Shown: positions 46,128-54,387, counted from the first letter of the stretch. The stretch: DNA of 64,000 bases from Rhodobacter sp. (GCA_020251025.1 JADCDI010000075.1:43147-107146); one strand, 5' to 3'. Made by a program: numbers and translations. The notes: generated from the letters alone by a model not told the origin.

Positions 46128-47108
46128 ATGCCGCGCGCCGACCATGACAGCATTCCCGAAACCGCCCTTGCCTGGCACCGGGCCGGGCGCGGCGCTGCCC
46201 TGGCCACGGTGGTGGAAACCTGGGGTTCCGCCCCGCGCCCGGTGGGCAGCCAGCTTGTGATTGCCGGTGACGGGGACATGATGGGGTCGGTCTCGGGCGG
46301 CTGTGTTGAAGGCGCGGTCGTGGCCGAGGCGATCGATGCCCTGGCGGACGGCCGCCCGCGTCTGCTGACCTATGGCGTCAGCGACGAGGCCGCCTTTGCC
46401 GTCGGACTGGCCTGCGGCGGGACCATCCGCGTCATGGTGGTGCCGGTGGGGGCGCAGCTGAGCGAAGCGATGCTGGCCGGTCTTGTGGCGGCCCGCGCCG
46501 CCCGCCTGCCTGCCGCCCTTGTGACCGATACCGCGACCTGGGCGCACCGGCTGACCGACGGCGCAGGCGAGGCCGCCGTGCAGGCCCGGTTCCGCTCTGA
46601 CCGGTCCGGGATGGAAGACGGCGGCCTCTTCATCGGTGTTCACAACCCGCCCTTGCGGATGATCGTTGTCGGGGCCGTCCACATTGCCCAGCCGCTGCTG
46701 CAGATGGCGCGTGCCTGCGGTTATGATCCGGTGGTGATCGATCCGCGCGATGCCTTCGGTTCTGCCGCGCGCTTTCCGGGCGAAACCATCATCGCCGACT
46801 GGCCGGATGAGGCGATGGCGGCCCTTGCCCCCGATGCGCGCACCGCCGTCGTGACGCTGACGCATGACCCCAAGCTGGACGATCCGGCAATCCGCGTGGC
46901 GCTGAACGCGCCGGTCTTCTACCTCGGCTGCCTCGGTTCTGCCCGCACCCATGCGAAAAGGGTTGAACGGCTGCGCGCCCAAGGGTTCGGCGAAGACCGG
47001 ATCGCCCGCATTCACGCCCCGGTCGGGCTGAACATCGGCGCAAAAAGCCCCGCCGAGATTGCCCTGTCGATCCTGGCCCAGATCACCCAGGTTCTGAGGC
47101 AGGGATGA
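46128..47108 (+). CDS. xdhC: XdhC/CoxI-family molybdoenzyme maturation factor
   Basis: Family that inserts and sulfurates the molybdenum cofactor in xanthine dehydrogenase or CO dehydrogenase. The 326-residue protein has ALATVVETWGSAPRPVGSQL and GSVSGGCVEGAVVAEA at the N-terminus, GLACGGTIRVMVVPVG, and a C-terminal Rossmann fold with MIVVGAVHIAQPLLQMARACGY and FYLGCLGSARTHAKR. No molybdoenzyme structural gene is in the window, so the client is unknown. Its stop overlaps the start of a molybdopterin-binding protein, suggesting a maturation operon. Confidence 0.88.
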   Translation: MPRADHDSIPETALAWHRAGRGAALATVVETWGSAPRPVGSQLVIAGDGDMMGSVSGGCVEGAVVAEAIDALADGRPRLLTYGVSDEAAFAVGLACGGTIRVMVVPVGAQLSEAMLAGLVAARAARLPAALVTDTATWAHRLTDGAGEAAVQARFRSDRSGMEDGGLFIGVHNPPLRMIVVGAVHIAQPLLQMARACGYDPVVIDPRDAFGSAARFPGETIIADWPDEAMAALAPDARTAVVTLTHDPKLDDPAIRVALNAPVFYLGCLGSARTHAKRVERLRAQGFGEDRIARIHAPVGLNIGAKSPAEIALSILAQITQVLRQG

Positions 47109-48130
47109 TGGAGTTCGGCCCGGTCGCCACAGATCAGGCGCAAGGGGCGATTCTGGCGCATTCGGTCATGCTGAACGGCCAGCGCCTGCGCAAGGGGCTG
47201 GTGCTTGGCCCGGACGATATCGCAAGCCTGCGCGCCGCCGGGATCGCCCAGGTGGTCGCCGCCCGGCCCGGCCCGGACGATGTGCCCGAGGATGCCGCAG
47301 CGGCGCGGCTGGCGGCGGCGCTTGTGCCTGATCCGGCGGCGGCGGGGCTGGTGCTGACCGATCCCTTTACGGGACGGGTCAATCTGAATGCGGTTGCCCC
47401 CGGTATTGTCCTGCTTGACCCGGCGGCCATCCATGCGCTTAACCGGATCGATCCGGCGATCACCCTTGCCACGCTGGCCCCCTTTGCCCGCGTGTCGGCC
47501 GGAACGCTGGTGGGCACGGTCAAGATCATCACCTATGCCGTGCCGCAGGCTGCCCTCGCGCAGGCCGAGGCGCTGGCGCAGCGGGCGATCCGGATGCAGC
47601 CGGTTGTCCGGCGCAGTGCCGGCCTGTTGATGACGGATGTGCCGGGCCAGCAGGACAGGCTGATCGCCAAGGGGCGCCGGGCGGTAGAGGCGCGGCTGCG
47701 TGCGCTGGGCATGACCCTGGCCGGTGTTGCCACTGTCCCGCACGAGATCGATATCATGGCCAGGGCACTGGCGGACCTGCCGGGCGAGATGCTGCTGATC
47801 CTGACCGGGTCGGCCACCTCCGATCCTGGTGATACCGCCCCGCAGGCGGTGCGGGCGGCGGGCGGGACGGTCCTGCGTTTTGGCATGCCGGTTGATCCGG
47901 GCAACCTGCTGTTTCACGGCCACCTTGGCAGCCGCCCGGTGATCGGCCTGCCCGGATGTGCCCGCTCTCTGGCGCTCAACGGGGCGGATTGGGTGCTGGA
48001 ACGGCTTGCCTGCGGGCTGACCCTGACGGATGATGACATTGCGGCGATGGGCGTGGGCGGCCTGCTGAAGGAAATTGCGGTGCGCCCCCAGCCGCGCGAA
48101 GCGCAACAGGGGCGTACGGCGCATGGTTGA
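47105..48130 (+). CDS. Molybdopterin-binding (MoCF/MoeA-like) protein
   Basis: A 341-residue protein with a molybdopterin-binding fold in its C-terminal half: AGLLMTDVPGQQDRLIAKGR, then LILTGSATSDPGDTAPQAVRAAGG and HGHLGSRPVIGLPGCARSLAL, the equivalents of the MoCF glycine-rich and Asp motifs. The N-terminal part (LAHSVMLNGQRLRKGLVLGP) resembles proteins encoded in CO-dehydrogenase-type accessory operons. ATG 47105 overlaps the xdhC stop; ATG 47108 is equally possible. Together with XdhC it should deliver cofactor to an off-window enzyme. A GST gene overlaps the 3' end by eight bases. Confidence 0.8.
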   Translation: MMEFGPVATDQAQGAILAHSVMLNGQRLRKGLVLGPDDIASLRAAGIAQVVAARPGPDDVPEDAAAARLAAALVPDPAAAGLVLTDPFTGRVNLNAVAPGIVLLDPAAIHALNRIDPAITLATLAPFARVSAGTLVGTVKIITYAVPQAALAQAEALAQRAIRMQPVVRRSAGLLMTDVPGQQDRLIAKGRRAVEARLRALGMTLAGVATVPHEIDIMARALADLPGEMLLILTGSATSDPGDTAPQAVRAAGGTVLRFGMPVDPGNLLFHGHLGSRPVIGLPGCARSLALNGADWVLERLACGLTLTDDDIAAMGVGGLLKEIAVRPQPREAQQGRTAHG

Positions 48131-48758
48131 TCTTGTTCTCTACGGACATCCGGACTCCGGTCACGCCTGCAAGGTTGCGCTGGCCCTGTCGCTTGCCGGT
48201 CTGCCATACCGGGCGGTGTGGATCGACATCTGGGCTGATCCGGCATCCAGACCCGCAGATTTTCGCCGCCTTAGCCCCTTTGCCGAGGTGCCGGTGCTCA
48301 CAATTGACGGGGACCCCCATGTGCAGTCCGGTGCGATCCTGCTGGAAATTGCCTGCCGGTTTCGCTGCCTGGGCGGGGAATCGCCTGCCGGGATCCGGCG
48401 GGGGCGCGAGATTCTGATGTGGGAAGCCAACCGCATCGGCATGTGCCTGCCGCAGTTGAAAGAGGCGCGCCGAACCCGGGGAAAGGGCTTTCCGCCTGGC
48501 GCGGTGGACTGGCTGCGGATGCGTTTTGAGGCTGATTGCCGCCGCTTCGGGCTGCTGCTGGGCGATGCGGCCTTCCTGCATGGCGAAACACCCGGAATCG
48601 GGGATTGCGCCGTCTGGGGCTATGCGCAGTGGCTTGCCGAGGCCGGGGTTGAACCAACACCGCCGTTGCAATCATGGCTGGACAGGATGCGCAATCTTCC
48701 TGCGATGAAAAGCGGCACCGGCCTCTTTCCGGTCCACCCCGATGCGGGGCAGGCCTGA
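48123..48758 (+). CDS. Glutathione S-transferase family protein
   Basis: A 211-residue GST-like protein. The thioredoxin-like N-terminal domain has LVLYGHPDSGHACKVALALS, where a serine/cysteine pair occupies the glutathione-activating position, and EVPVLTIDGDPHVQSGAILLEIA with the cis-proline and Ser that bind gamma-glutamyl. The helical C-terminal domain has GIGDCAVWGYAQWLAEAG, the N-capping-box Asp. Substrate unknown. It overlaps the molybdopterin gene by eight bases and is convergent with infC. Confidence 0.85.
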   Translation: MVDLVLYGHPDSGHACKVALALSLAGLPYRAVWIDIWADPASRPADFRRLSPFAEVPVLTIDGDPHVQSGAILLEIACRFRCLGGESPAGIRRGREILMWEANRIGMCLPQLKEARRTRGKGFPPGAVDWLRMRFEADCRRFGLLLGDAAFLHGETPGIGDCAVWGYAQWLAEAGVEPTPPLQSWLDRMRNLPAMKSGTGLFPVHPDAGQA

Positions 48759-48850
48759 AGCCCGGTCCAGGCTGCAAGGAACCACTGGGCGCGGTTGTGC
48801 GCCCGGCCCGTTTCCTGATTGAATTTTCTGTTCACAAATATCCCACGGGG

Positions 48851-48893
48851 GTCGCCGGTTGGTACGCCATTGGTCCCAGGACCAACCGGCGAC
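48851..48893. terminator. Long perfect hairpin between the convergent GST and infC genes
   Basis: Arms GTCGCCGGTTGGT (48851-48863) and ACCAACCGGCGAC (48881-48893) pair over 13 bp with a 17-base loop. An inner alternative, TTGGTCC-CA-GGACCAA (48870-48885), cannot form at the same time. No T-run follows on either strand, so a factor-independent terminator is not assured, but a bidirectional barrier is the likeliest role. Confidence 0.5.
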
Positions 48894-48922
48894 GGGGTGT
48901 GAAACCCCCGGTCTGACCGCCG

Positions 48923-49462
48923 TCATTTGGGGCCGATCATCATGACCATCTGGCGCCCCTCAAGGCGCGGCATGCTTTCGACCTTGCCGGCGTCGCCGAC
49001 ATCACCGGCGACCCGGTTCAGCAATTCAAGGCCAAGGTCCTGGTGGGCCATCTCGCGCCCGCGAAAGCGCAAGGTGACCTTCACCTTGTCGCCCTCATCA
49101 AGGAACTTCAGCACCGAACGCATCTTGACATCATAGTCATGGGTATCGGTTCCGGGGCGGAACTTGATTTCCTTGATCTCGATGATCTTCTGCTTCTTGC
49201 GGGCTTCGGCCTCGCGCTTTTGCTGTTCGTATTTGAACTTGCCGAAGTCCATGATCTTGCAGACCGGCGGTTCGGCATTCGGAGAGATTTCCACCAGATC
49301 CAGCCCGGCATCAACGGCCATGGCCATGGCGCGGGCGGGCGTCACGATGCCGATGTTTTCGCCATCGGCACCTATCAGACGGATTTCGGCAGATCGGATG
49401 CGGTCATTCACACGGGGGCCCGTTTCGCGTTGCGGCGGGGCGTTGTGGGGTCTGCGAGCTAT
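48923..49462 (-). CDS. infC: Translation initiation factor IF-3 (probable ATA start)
   Basis: IF-3 of 179 residues. [41 protein letters not shown] and [18 protein letters not shown] are the N-domain and linker; [18 protein letters not shown] begins the C-domain. A GTG at 49411 would give only 162 residues, but the frame continues upstream with a conserved-looking extension ([16 protein letters not shown]) to an ATA at 49462-49460 that has AAAGGA eight bases ahead. infC starts at rare AUU/AUC/AUA codons in other bacteria, which lets IF-3 repress its own translation; I therefore place the start at the ATA. Confidence 0.88.
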   Translation of the reverse strand: MARRPHNAPPQRETGPRVNDRIRSAEIRLIGADGENIGIVTPARAMAMAVDAGLDLVEISPNAEPPVCKIMDFGKFKYEQQKREAEARKKQKIIEIKEIKFRPGTDTHDYDVKMRSVLKFLDEGDKVKVTLRFRGREMAHQDLGLELLNRVAGDVGDAGKVESMPRLEGRQMVMMIGPK

Positions 49463-49482
49463 GGTGTCGTTCCTTTGATCAT
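49459..49482 (-). promoter_or_regulatory. infC start region with overlapping seven-codon minigene
   Basis: ATG at 49482 opens a seven-codon frame ending in TAG at 49461-49459, whose bases overlap the putative ATA start of infC. The infC ribosome-binding site AAAGGA lies inside the minigene. The arrangement could add to IF-3 autoregulation, but the minigene may be chance. Confidence 0.35.
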
Positions 49483-49634
49483 TTCCGTTCAGCGGGTGGC
49501 AGAATAGCCCCCGCTGGCGCGGCTTTCAACCGGCTTTTCGGGCCTTTGCGGCACCGCGTTGCGGTCTTTCAAAGTTCCGCCACAACTGCCATATGCGCCG
49601 CAGGGAACAATCCCTGGGAAATGGGGGAAACCAC

Positions 49635-50174
49635 ATGAAGAAAGTCTGGCTTGTCGTCATTGCCGCCATCGTCGTGATCGGCGCCTATTATCAGTTCAGC
49701 TATGTTCCGGCCCAGCGCGCCGCGCAGGAAGCCGCAGCAGCCGCCGAAGCCGCCGCTGCCGAAGCCAGGGCCGCCGAGGAAAAGGCGGCCGCCGAAGCCG
49801 CCGCCGCCGCCAAGGCCGCCGAGGAAAAAGCGGCCGCCGAAGCCGCCGCCGCCGCCAAGGCCGCAGAAGAGGCCGCTGCCGCCGCAGCCAAAGCCGCCGA
49901 AGACGCAGCCGCCACCGCAACCGGGGCCGCCACCAAGGCCGCAGATGCCGTCACCGATGCGGCAACAGGTGCCGCTGATGCCGTGGGCGATGCCGCGACC
50001 TGGGTCTGGGATGCAACCAAGCTCAGCGCAGAAGAGATCACCGCACGCATTGCTGCGGCCCCCGTCAGCCAGTCGGTCAAGGACACGCTGACGGCGACCT
50101 ACAATTCGGTGAAGGACAGCCCCGCTGCCGTTCAGGGCGTGCTGGACCAGCTCAAGCAGGCCATGGGTCTTTGA
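49635..50174 (+). CDS. Alanine-rich membrane-anchored coiled-coil protein
   Basis: A 179-residue protein with an N-terminal membrane anchor (KKVWLVVIAAIVVIGAYYQF, residues 2-21), then about 75 residues of Ala/Glu/Lys coiled coil (AAEEKAAAEAAAAAK repeated), an Ala/Thr/Asp-rich middle, and a C-terminal helical domain (LSAEEITARIAAAPVSQSVK to LDQLKQAMGL). The coiled coil would project into the periplasm. GGGGGAAACCAC precedes ATG 49635; the gene is divergent from infC. The composition resembles TolA-like or membrane-spacer proteins but no known domain is recognised. The coiled-coil part is encoded by a 45-bp tandem repeat. Confidence 0.75.
   Translation: MKKVWLVVIAAIVVIGAYYQFSYVPAQRAAQEAAAAAEAAAAEARAAEEKAAAEAAAAAKAAEEKAAAEAAAAAKAAEEAAAAAAKAAEDAAATATGAATKAADAVTDAATGAADAVGDAATWVWDATKLSAEEITARIAAAPVSQSVKDTLTATYNSVKDSPAAVQGVLDQLKQAMGL
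49770..49859 (+). repeat. 45-bp tandem repeat in the alanine-rich gene
   Basis: Two almost identical 45-bp units (49770-49814 and 49815-49859), each coding AAEEKAAAEAAAAAK, followed by a degenerate third. They differ at one base in the second AAG/AAA codon. Copy number may vary between strains. Confidence 0.8.
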
Positions 50175-50184
50175 TCCGTCCCTG

Positions 50185-50211
50185 CCCCGGCAGCGCCGGC
50201 CGCAGCCGGGG
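50185..50211. terminator. Possible hairpin between convergent alanine-rich gene and fpr
   Basis: CCCCGGC (50185-50191) and GCCGGGG (50205-50211) pair around a 13-base loop ten bases after the stop at 50174. No T-run follows, so this is a weak terminator call. Confidence 0.35.
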
Positions 50212-50324
50212 CCAGGCATCCGCAACGCGCCTGCCGTTAGGGTGTGTCCGGCCCTTGTCGGGCGGGGCCTGTGCTGCCAGTCCGGGGGCCTGCCCGGCCC
50301 GCCGCACGGCTGCCGCCCGCAGCG

Positions 50325-51149
50325 TCAGATTCCGTCGCCGACAAAGGCCTTTTCGACGACATAGTCCAGCGGTTCGGAATTGGCGCCTTCGCGCAGACCG
50401 AACCCTTCCAGCACCGCCTTGACATCAAGGTTGAAGGCCAGGGATCCGCAGACCATCGCGCGGTCCTGCGCCGGGTCCATCGGCGGCAGACCCAGATCGG
50501 CAAAGACCTTGCCAGAGGTCAGGTTTTCGGTGATCCGGCCCATCTGCGCAGAGGGTTCGCGCGTGGTGGTGGGATAGTACAGAAGCCTGCCCCCCACCAT
50601 GTCGCCGATCAGCGGATCGTCCTTCAGCCCTTCGACCAGCGTGCGGCCATAGGCCAGTTCTGCCGTTTCGCGGCAGGTGTGCATCATGATGACCTGATCG
50701 TAGCGCTCATAGGTTTCCGGGTCGCGCATCAGGCTGGCAAAGGGTGCAATGCCGGTGCCGGTGGCCAGAAACCACAGCCGCTTGCCCGGCAGCAGCGCAT
50801 CCAGCACCAGCGTGCCCACCGCCTTGGGGCGCAGGATGATCTCGTCGCCCGGCCGGATATGCTGCAACTTCGATGTCAGGGGGCCGTCGGGCACCTTGAT
50901 GGAATAGAACTCCAGCTCCTCATCCCAGGCGGGCGAGGCGATGGAATAGGCGCGCAGCACGGGTTTGCCGGTGTCACCCATCAGCCCGATCATCACGAAT
51001 TCCCCGGACCGGAAGCGCAGGCTCTTGGGCCGCGTCACGCGAAAGGAAAAAAGGCGGTCGGTCCAGTGGCGTACCGCCGTTACGGTCTGGGCATCGGGCA
51101 GGCGGGCCGTCAGGGCGGCGGTCTGGGTCATGGCGGCGACTTCGGTCAT
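50325..51149 (-). CDS. fpr: Ferredoxin--NADP reductase
   Basis: FAD flavoprotein of 274 residues that moves electrons between NADPH and ferredoxin/flavodoxin. FAD-binding motif RAYSIASPAWDEELEFYSI (R-x-Y-S), NADP loop WFLATGTGIAPFASLMRD, and C-terminal CGSLAFNLDVKAVLEGFGL followed by YVVEKAFVGDGI, the bacterial Fpr subclass. Start ATG 51149 has AAGG upstream; ATG 51131 would drop six residues. It lies at the end of the sulfur-assimilation block, so it probably feeds electrons, through a ferredoxin, to the sulfite reductase encoded at 52.4-54 kb. Confidence 0.93.
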   Translation of the reverse strand: MTEVAAMTQTAALTARLPDAQTVTAVRHWTDRLFSFRVTRPKSLRFRSGEFVMIGLMGDTGKPVLRAYSIASPAWDEELEFYSIKVPDGPLTSKLQHIRPGDEIILRPKAVGTLVLDALLPGKRLWFLATGTGIAPFASLMRDPETYERYDQVIMMHTCRETAELAYGRTLVEGLKDDPLIGDMVGGRLLYYPTTTREPSAQMGRITENLTSGKVFADLGLPPMDPAQDRAMVCGSLAFNLDVKAVLEGFGLREGANSEPLDYVVEKAFVGDGI

Positions 51150-51200
51150 GTCAATCGGCCTTCGCAATACGCCAGACGCGCCAGCAGGGGAACCCCGTTT

Positions 51201-51617
51201 TCAGGCCTGCAGCCGCGTCTGATAGTCATGGGCACGCCAGTCGGCGCGGAAACGCCACTGATCTTCGGGCTGGCGCGCGGCCAGGTCTGCGGAAATCTCG
51301 ACCTCGTCAAACCCGCAGCGGCGGGCCATGGCATATTGGTCGGCAATGACATGGCCCTGTGCGCGCAGACGCCCGGCAAAGCCCATCTCGCGCAGGCGGC
51401 GCGCCAGGGTAAATCCGCGCCCGTCCGAGAAGACCGGAAAGGCGATGCGGATCATCGCAATCTCTGCCAGGCGGTTGGACAGCCGCGCCGGATCATCGGT
51501 ATTGGCCAGATCGATACCCCTGCCATCGCCGGCCGCGCTGTCGGCCAGCGGCACGAATCCGCCCTGCCAGTCATCGGCGGCAAAACCGGTGTCGGTGACG
51601 ATGACGGACGCGGTCAT
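51201..51617 (-). CDS. DUF934 domain-containing protein
   Basis: A 138-residue protein of the DUF934 family, nearly always found beside sulfite reductase and CysH in alpha- and betaproteobacteria. GIDLANTDDPARLSNRLAEIAMIRIAFPVFSDGRGFTLARRLR and GHVIADQYAMARRCGFDEVEI are the conserved core. Biochemical role unknown; gene context suggests help to sulfite or APS reduction. Start 51617 overlaps the cysH stop by four bases. Confidence 0.9.
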   Translation of the reverse strand: MTASVIVTDTGFAADDWQGGFVPLADSAAGDGRGIDLANTDDPARLSNRLAEIAMIRIAFPVFSDGRGFTLARRLREMGFAGRLRAQGHVIADQYAMARRCGFDEVEISADLAARQPEDQWRFRADWRAHDYQTRLQA

Positions 51618-52369
51618 GTGGCGGTTCCTTGCGCAAGGGGGCCGCGCACCGCGCGCCCGCCGATGAAATGTATGCCGCATTCGGTCTTGGCGCTGCCGCG
51701 CCAGCGACCTGCACGCGGGTCTTCGCCGGGGGCGACCGGGCTGGTACAGGGCGCGCAGCCGATGGAAGGATAGCCCCTGGCTACCAGCGGGTGCCGCGGC
51801 AGGCGGTTGTTGATCATGTAGTCCTGCAGATCCTCGCGGCCCCAATGCGCCAGCGGATTGACCTTGATCCGCAGATCACCCCCGGCCTCAAAGAACTCCA
51901 CCGTCGCCCGTGTGCTGCCCTGGAACCGCTTGCGCCCGGTGATCCAGGCATCATAGCCCTGCAGCGCCCGCTCCAGCGGTTCGGTCTTGCGCAGGGCGCA
52001 GCAGGCATCCGTGTTGAACTGGTGCAGGGTGTTGTCCGGGTCTTCAAAGGCCAGCCGCGCCGGGTCGGCCCTGACCGTGACGATATTGGTCAGCCCCAGC
52101 CGGTCCGCCACATCGGCCTGATAGGCCAGGGTTTCGGCAAACAGCATCTGGGTGTCGATGAACAGCACCGGCGTGGTGCGCTCGATCACCGCGATCATGT
52201 GCAACAGCACCACCGATTCCGCCCCGAAGGACGACACCAGCGCGGTGCGCCCCACGTCGGGGTCCCCCAGGGCATGTTCCAGCACCGACACCGCCGCATG
52301 ATACCTGTAGCGGTCGTTCAGCTGGGCAACCCTGTCGGACAGGCCCGGGAAGACCGGATCAAGCGGCAT
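51614..52369 (-). CDS. cysH: Phosphoadenylyl/adenylyl-sulfate reductase (APS-reductase type)
   Basis: Reduces activated sulfate to sulfite. The 251-residue protein has SSFGAESVVLLHMIA (phosphate loop), LFIDTQMLFAETL, and two cysteine pairs: DACCALRKTEPL and GCAPCTSPV, plus the catalytic end ECGIHF. The CC...CxxC set coordinates a 4Fe-4S cluster and marks the plant/alphaproteobacterial type that uses APS directly, unlike the E. coli PAPS enzyme with no cluster. WITGRKRFQGSTRA is the substrate-arginine stretch. ATG 52369 overlaps the sulfite reductase stop by 11 bases. Confidence 0.93.
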   Translation of the reverse strand: MPLDPVFPGLSDRVAQLNDRYRYHAAVSVLEHALGDPDVGRTALVSSFGAESVVLLHMIAVIERTTPVLFIDTQMLFAETLAYQADVADRLGLTNIVTVRADPARLAFEDPDNTLHQFNTDACCALRKTEPLERALQGYDAWITGRKRFQGSTRATVEFFEAGGDLRIKVNPLAHWGREDLQDYMINNRLPRHPLVARGYPSIGCAPCTSPVAPGEDPRAGRWRGSAKTECGIHFIGGRAVRGPLAQGTAT

Positions 52370-54029
52370 CCTGCGCCCCTTCATCGGGGTAAAGGGCCGC
52401 CTTGAAGGGGCCCATGCCGGTGCGGCGGAAGGTTTCCAGGAAGGTCTCATGCGGCGACTGGCGTATCGCCAGATAGGCGGTGATGATCCGTTCGATCGCG
52501 GGCAGGATCTGATCATAGGCAAAGCCCGGCCCTGCCCGTTCGCCGATCACGGCGGTTTCGGTGCCGTCGCCGCCCAGGGTGATCTGGTAGCTTTCCACCC
52601 CGGCCCGGTCCAGCCCGAGAATGCCGATATGCCCGACGTGATGATGCCCGCAGGCATTGATGCAGCCGCTGATCTTGATCTTCAGCGGGCCGATGTCATG
52701 CTCGAGCTTCAGCGCGTCGAAATGCCGGGCGATGTCCTGGGCCACCGGAATGGACCGCGCTGTTGCCAGGGCGCAGTAATCCATGCCGGGGCAGGCGATG
52801 ATGTCCGAGATCAGCCCGACATTGGCCGTACCCAGCCCGGCCTGCACCAGCGCCGCATGCAGCGCGGGCAGGTCGGATTTGTGGACATGCGGCAGGATCA
52901 CGTTCTGCTCGTGGCTGATGCGCAGCTCGGAATGACCATAGCGTTCGGCCAGATCGGCCAGAAGGCGCATCTGGTCGCCCGTGGCATCGCCGGGGGTTTC
53001 GCCATGGGCTTTCAGGCTGACCGTGACGATCGCGTATTGCGGGTTGCGGTGCAGCGCCAGGTTGGTGTCGGCCCAGGCGCGGAACACCGGATCGGCGGCG
53101 CGGAAGGCATCATAGGCATCGCTGGGCGCATCGCGGAATGCGGGCGGCGCAAAGGCGGCTTCGATTTCGGCCAGAAGCGCCTGATCATGACCGCCGAACC
53201 GGGGGCGGATCTGCGCGAAGCGCTCTTCGATCAGCCGGGTGATTTCCTCGACCCCCGTCTCGTGGACGGTGATCTTGATGCGCGCCTTGTACTTGTTGTC
53301 GCGCCGTCCCAGCATGTTGTAAACGCTCAGGATCGCCTCGACATAAGGCAGAAGGTCCGCCTTCGGCAGGAAATCGCGCACCTTGTGGCCGATCATCGGG
53401 GTGCGGCCCAGCCCGCCGCCCACGATCACCTCGAACCCCGGCATCCCGGCGGCATCGCGCACCATGCGCAGGCCGATGTCATGGGCGCGCGTCACCGCAC
53501 GGTCATTCGGGCTTCCGGTGATGGCGATCTTGAACTTGCGCGGCAGAAACTGGAATTCCGGATGGTCGGTGGACCATTGCCGCAGCAGTTCGGCCACCGG
53601 GCGCGGGTCTTCGATTTCATCTGCTGCGGCCCCGGCGAAATGATCTGCCGTCACGTTGCGCACGCAGTTGCCGCTGGTCTGGATGGCGTGCATCCCCACA
53701 TCGGCCAGGGCCGACAGGATGGCGGGCACATCTTCCAGCTTTGGCCAGTTGAACTGGATGTTCTGGCGCGTGGTGAAATGCCCGTATCCCTTGTCCCAGC
53801 GGTCGGCGATCATGCCCAACTGGCGCATCTGGCGCGGGTTCAGCGTGCCGTAGGGAATGGCCACGCGCAGCATATAGGCGTGCAGTTGCAGATAAAGGCC
53901 GTTCATCAGCCGCAGAGGCCGGAATTCCTCTTCGGTGAGTGATCCGTCAAGCCGCCGCGCGACCTGTCCTGCGAACTGCGCCACCCGGGCCCGCACGAAG
54001 GCATCATCGAAGTCTGTGTAATCGTACAT
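52359..54029 (-). CDS. cysI: Sulfite reductase hemoprotein (nitrite/sulfite reductase family)
   Basis: Siroheme/4Fe-4S enzyme of 556 residues that reduces sulfite to sulfide with six electrons. The cluster/siroheme ligands are in IACPGMDYCALATARSIP and IKISGCINACGHHHVGHIG. The N-terminal half has QRQ-type substrate residues in KGYGHFTTRQNIQFNWPKLED and TSGNCVRNVTADHFAG. Length fits the ferredoxin-dependent SiR rather than the NADPH CysI with a CysJ partner; a neighbouring fpr agrees. Start ATG 54029. Nitrite reductase is a possible alternative but the cys neighbours argue for sulfite. Confidence 0.92.
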   Translation of the reverse strand: MYDYTDFDDAFVRARVAQFAGQVARRLDGSLTEEEFRPLRLMNGLYLQLHAYMLRVAIPYGTLNPRQMRQLGMIADRWDKGYGHFTTRQNIQFNWPKLEDVPAILSALADVGMHAIQTSGNCVRNVTADHFAGAAADEIEDPRPVAELLRQWSTDHPEFQFLPRKFKIAITGSPNDRAVTRAHDIGLRMVRDAAGMPGFEVIVGGGLGRTPMIGHKVRDFLPKADLLPYVEAILSVYNMLGRRDNKYKARIKITVHETGVEEITRLIEERFAQIRPRFGGHDQALLAEIEAAFAPPAFRDAPSDAYDAFRAADPVFRAWADTNLALHRNPQYAIVTVSLKAHGETPGDATGDQMRLLADLAERYGHSELRISHEQNVILPHVHKSDLPALHAALVQAGLGTANVGLISDIIACPGMDYCALATARSIPVAQDIARHFDALKLEHDIGPLKIKISGCINACGHHHVGHIGILGLDRAGVESYQITLGGDGTETAVIGERAGPGFAYDQILPAIERIITAYLAIRQSPHETFLETFRRTGMGPFKAALYPDEGAQDAA

Positions 54030-54084
54030 GGCGGCCGGCTTTCGGACTGAGGGGATTTGCCAAGGGGGGGATCGTCAGGTCAGG

Positions 54085-54387
54085 TCAGGCCGGGTCGGCC
54101 TGCTTGCCGTGCCGGTAGTTCGACGGCCCGCGCGCGCGGAAGGCCTCGCGGAAATGCACCGGCTCGGGCCCGTGTGGCCCGGCCTTGGCATCGGCCAGAT
54201 AGGCCCCGACCACGGTCAGCTTCTGTGCGGCGGCAAAATGCAGGCGCAATTGTGCCCCGGCCTCGTCGGCGATCAGCTCTGCCTCGTGGTGCAGGCGCGA
54301 CCAGCGGTCATCGGGCGTCAGATAGACGACATCGCCCAGGCGCAGGTCGTTTGCCGTGACGACCTTTGGTGTGAACCGGCCCTTCAT
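54085..54387 (-). CDS. DUF2849 domain-containing protein
   Basis: A 100-residue protein: KVVTANDLRLGDVVYLTPDDRW, then AELIADEAGAQLRLHFAAAQKLTVVGAYLAD and PVHFREAFRARGPSNYRHGK, the DUF2849 pattern. These proteins are found in alphaproteobacteria between cysG and the sulfite reductase gene, as here. Function unknown; probably a small accessory of siroheme-dependent reduction. ATG 54387 overlaps the cysG stop by four bases. Confidence 0.9.
   Translation of the reverse strand: MKGRFTPKVVTANDLRLGDVVYLTPDDRWSRLHHEAELIADEAGAQLRLHFAAAQKLTVVGAYLADAKAGPHGPEPVHFREAFRARGPSNYRHGKQADPA

Noticed and set aside
45868..46260. A 130-codon frame in the rnj/xdhC gap with a possible signal peptide
   Set aside because: No ribosome-binding site, runs far into xdhC in another frame, and the sequence after the hydrophobic part looks random.
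52449..53942. A 497-codon plus-strand frame across the sulfite reductase gene
   Set aside because: Shadow of cysI, no recognisable motif.
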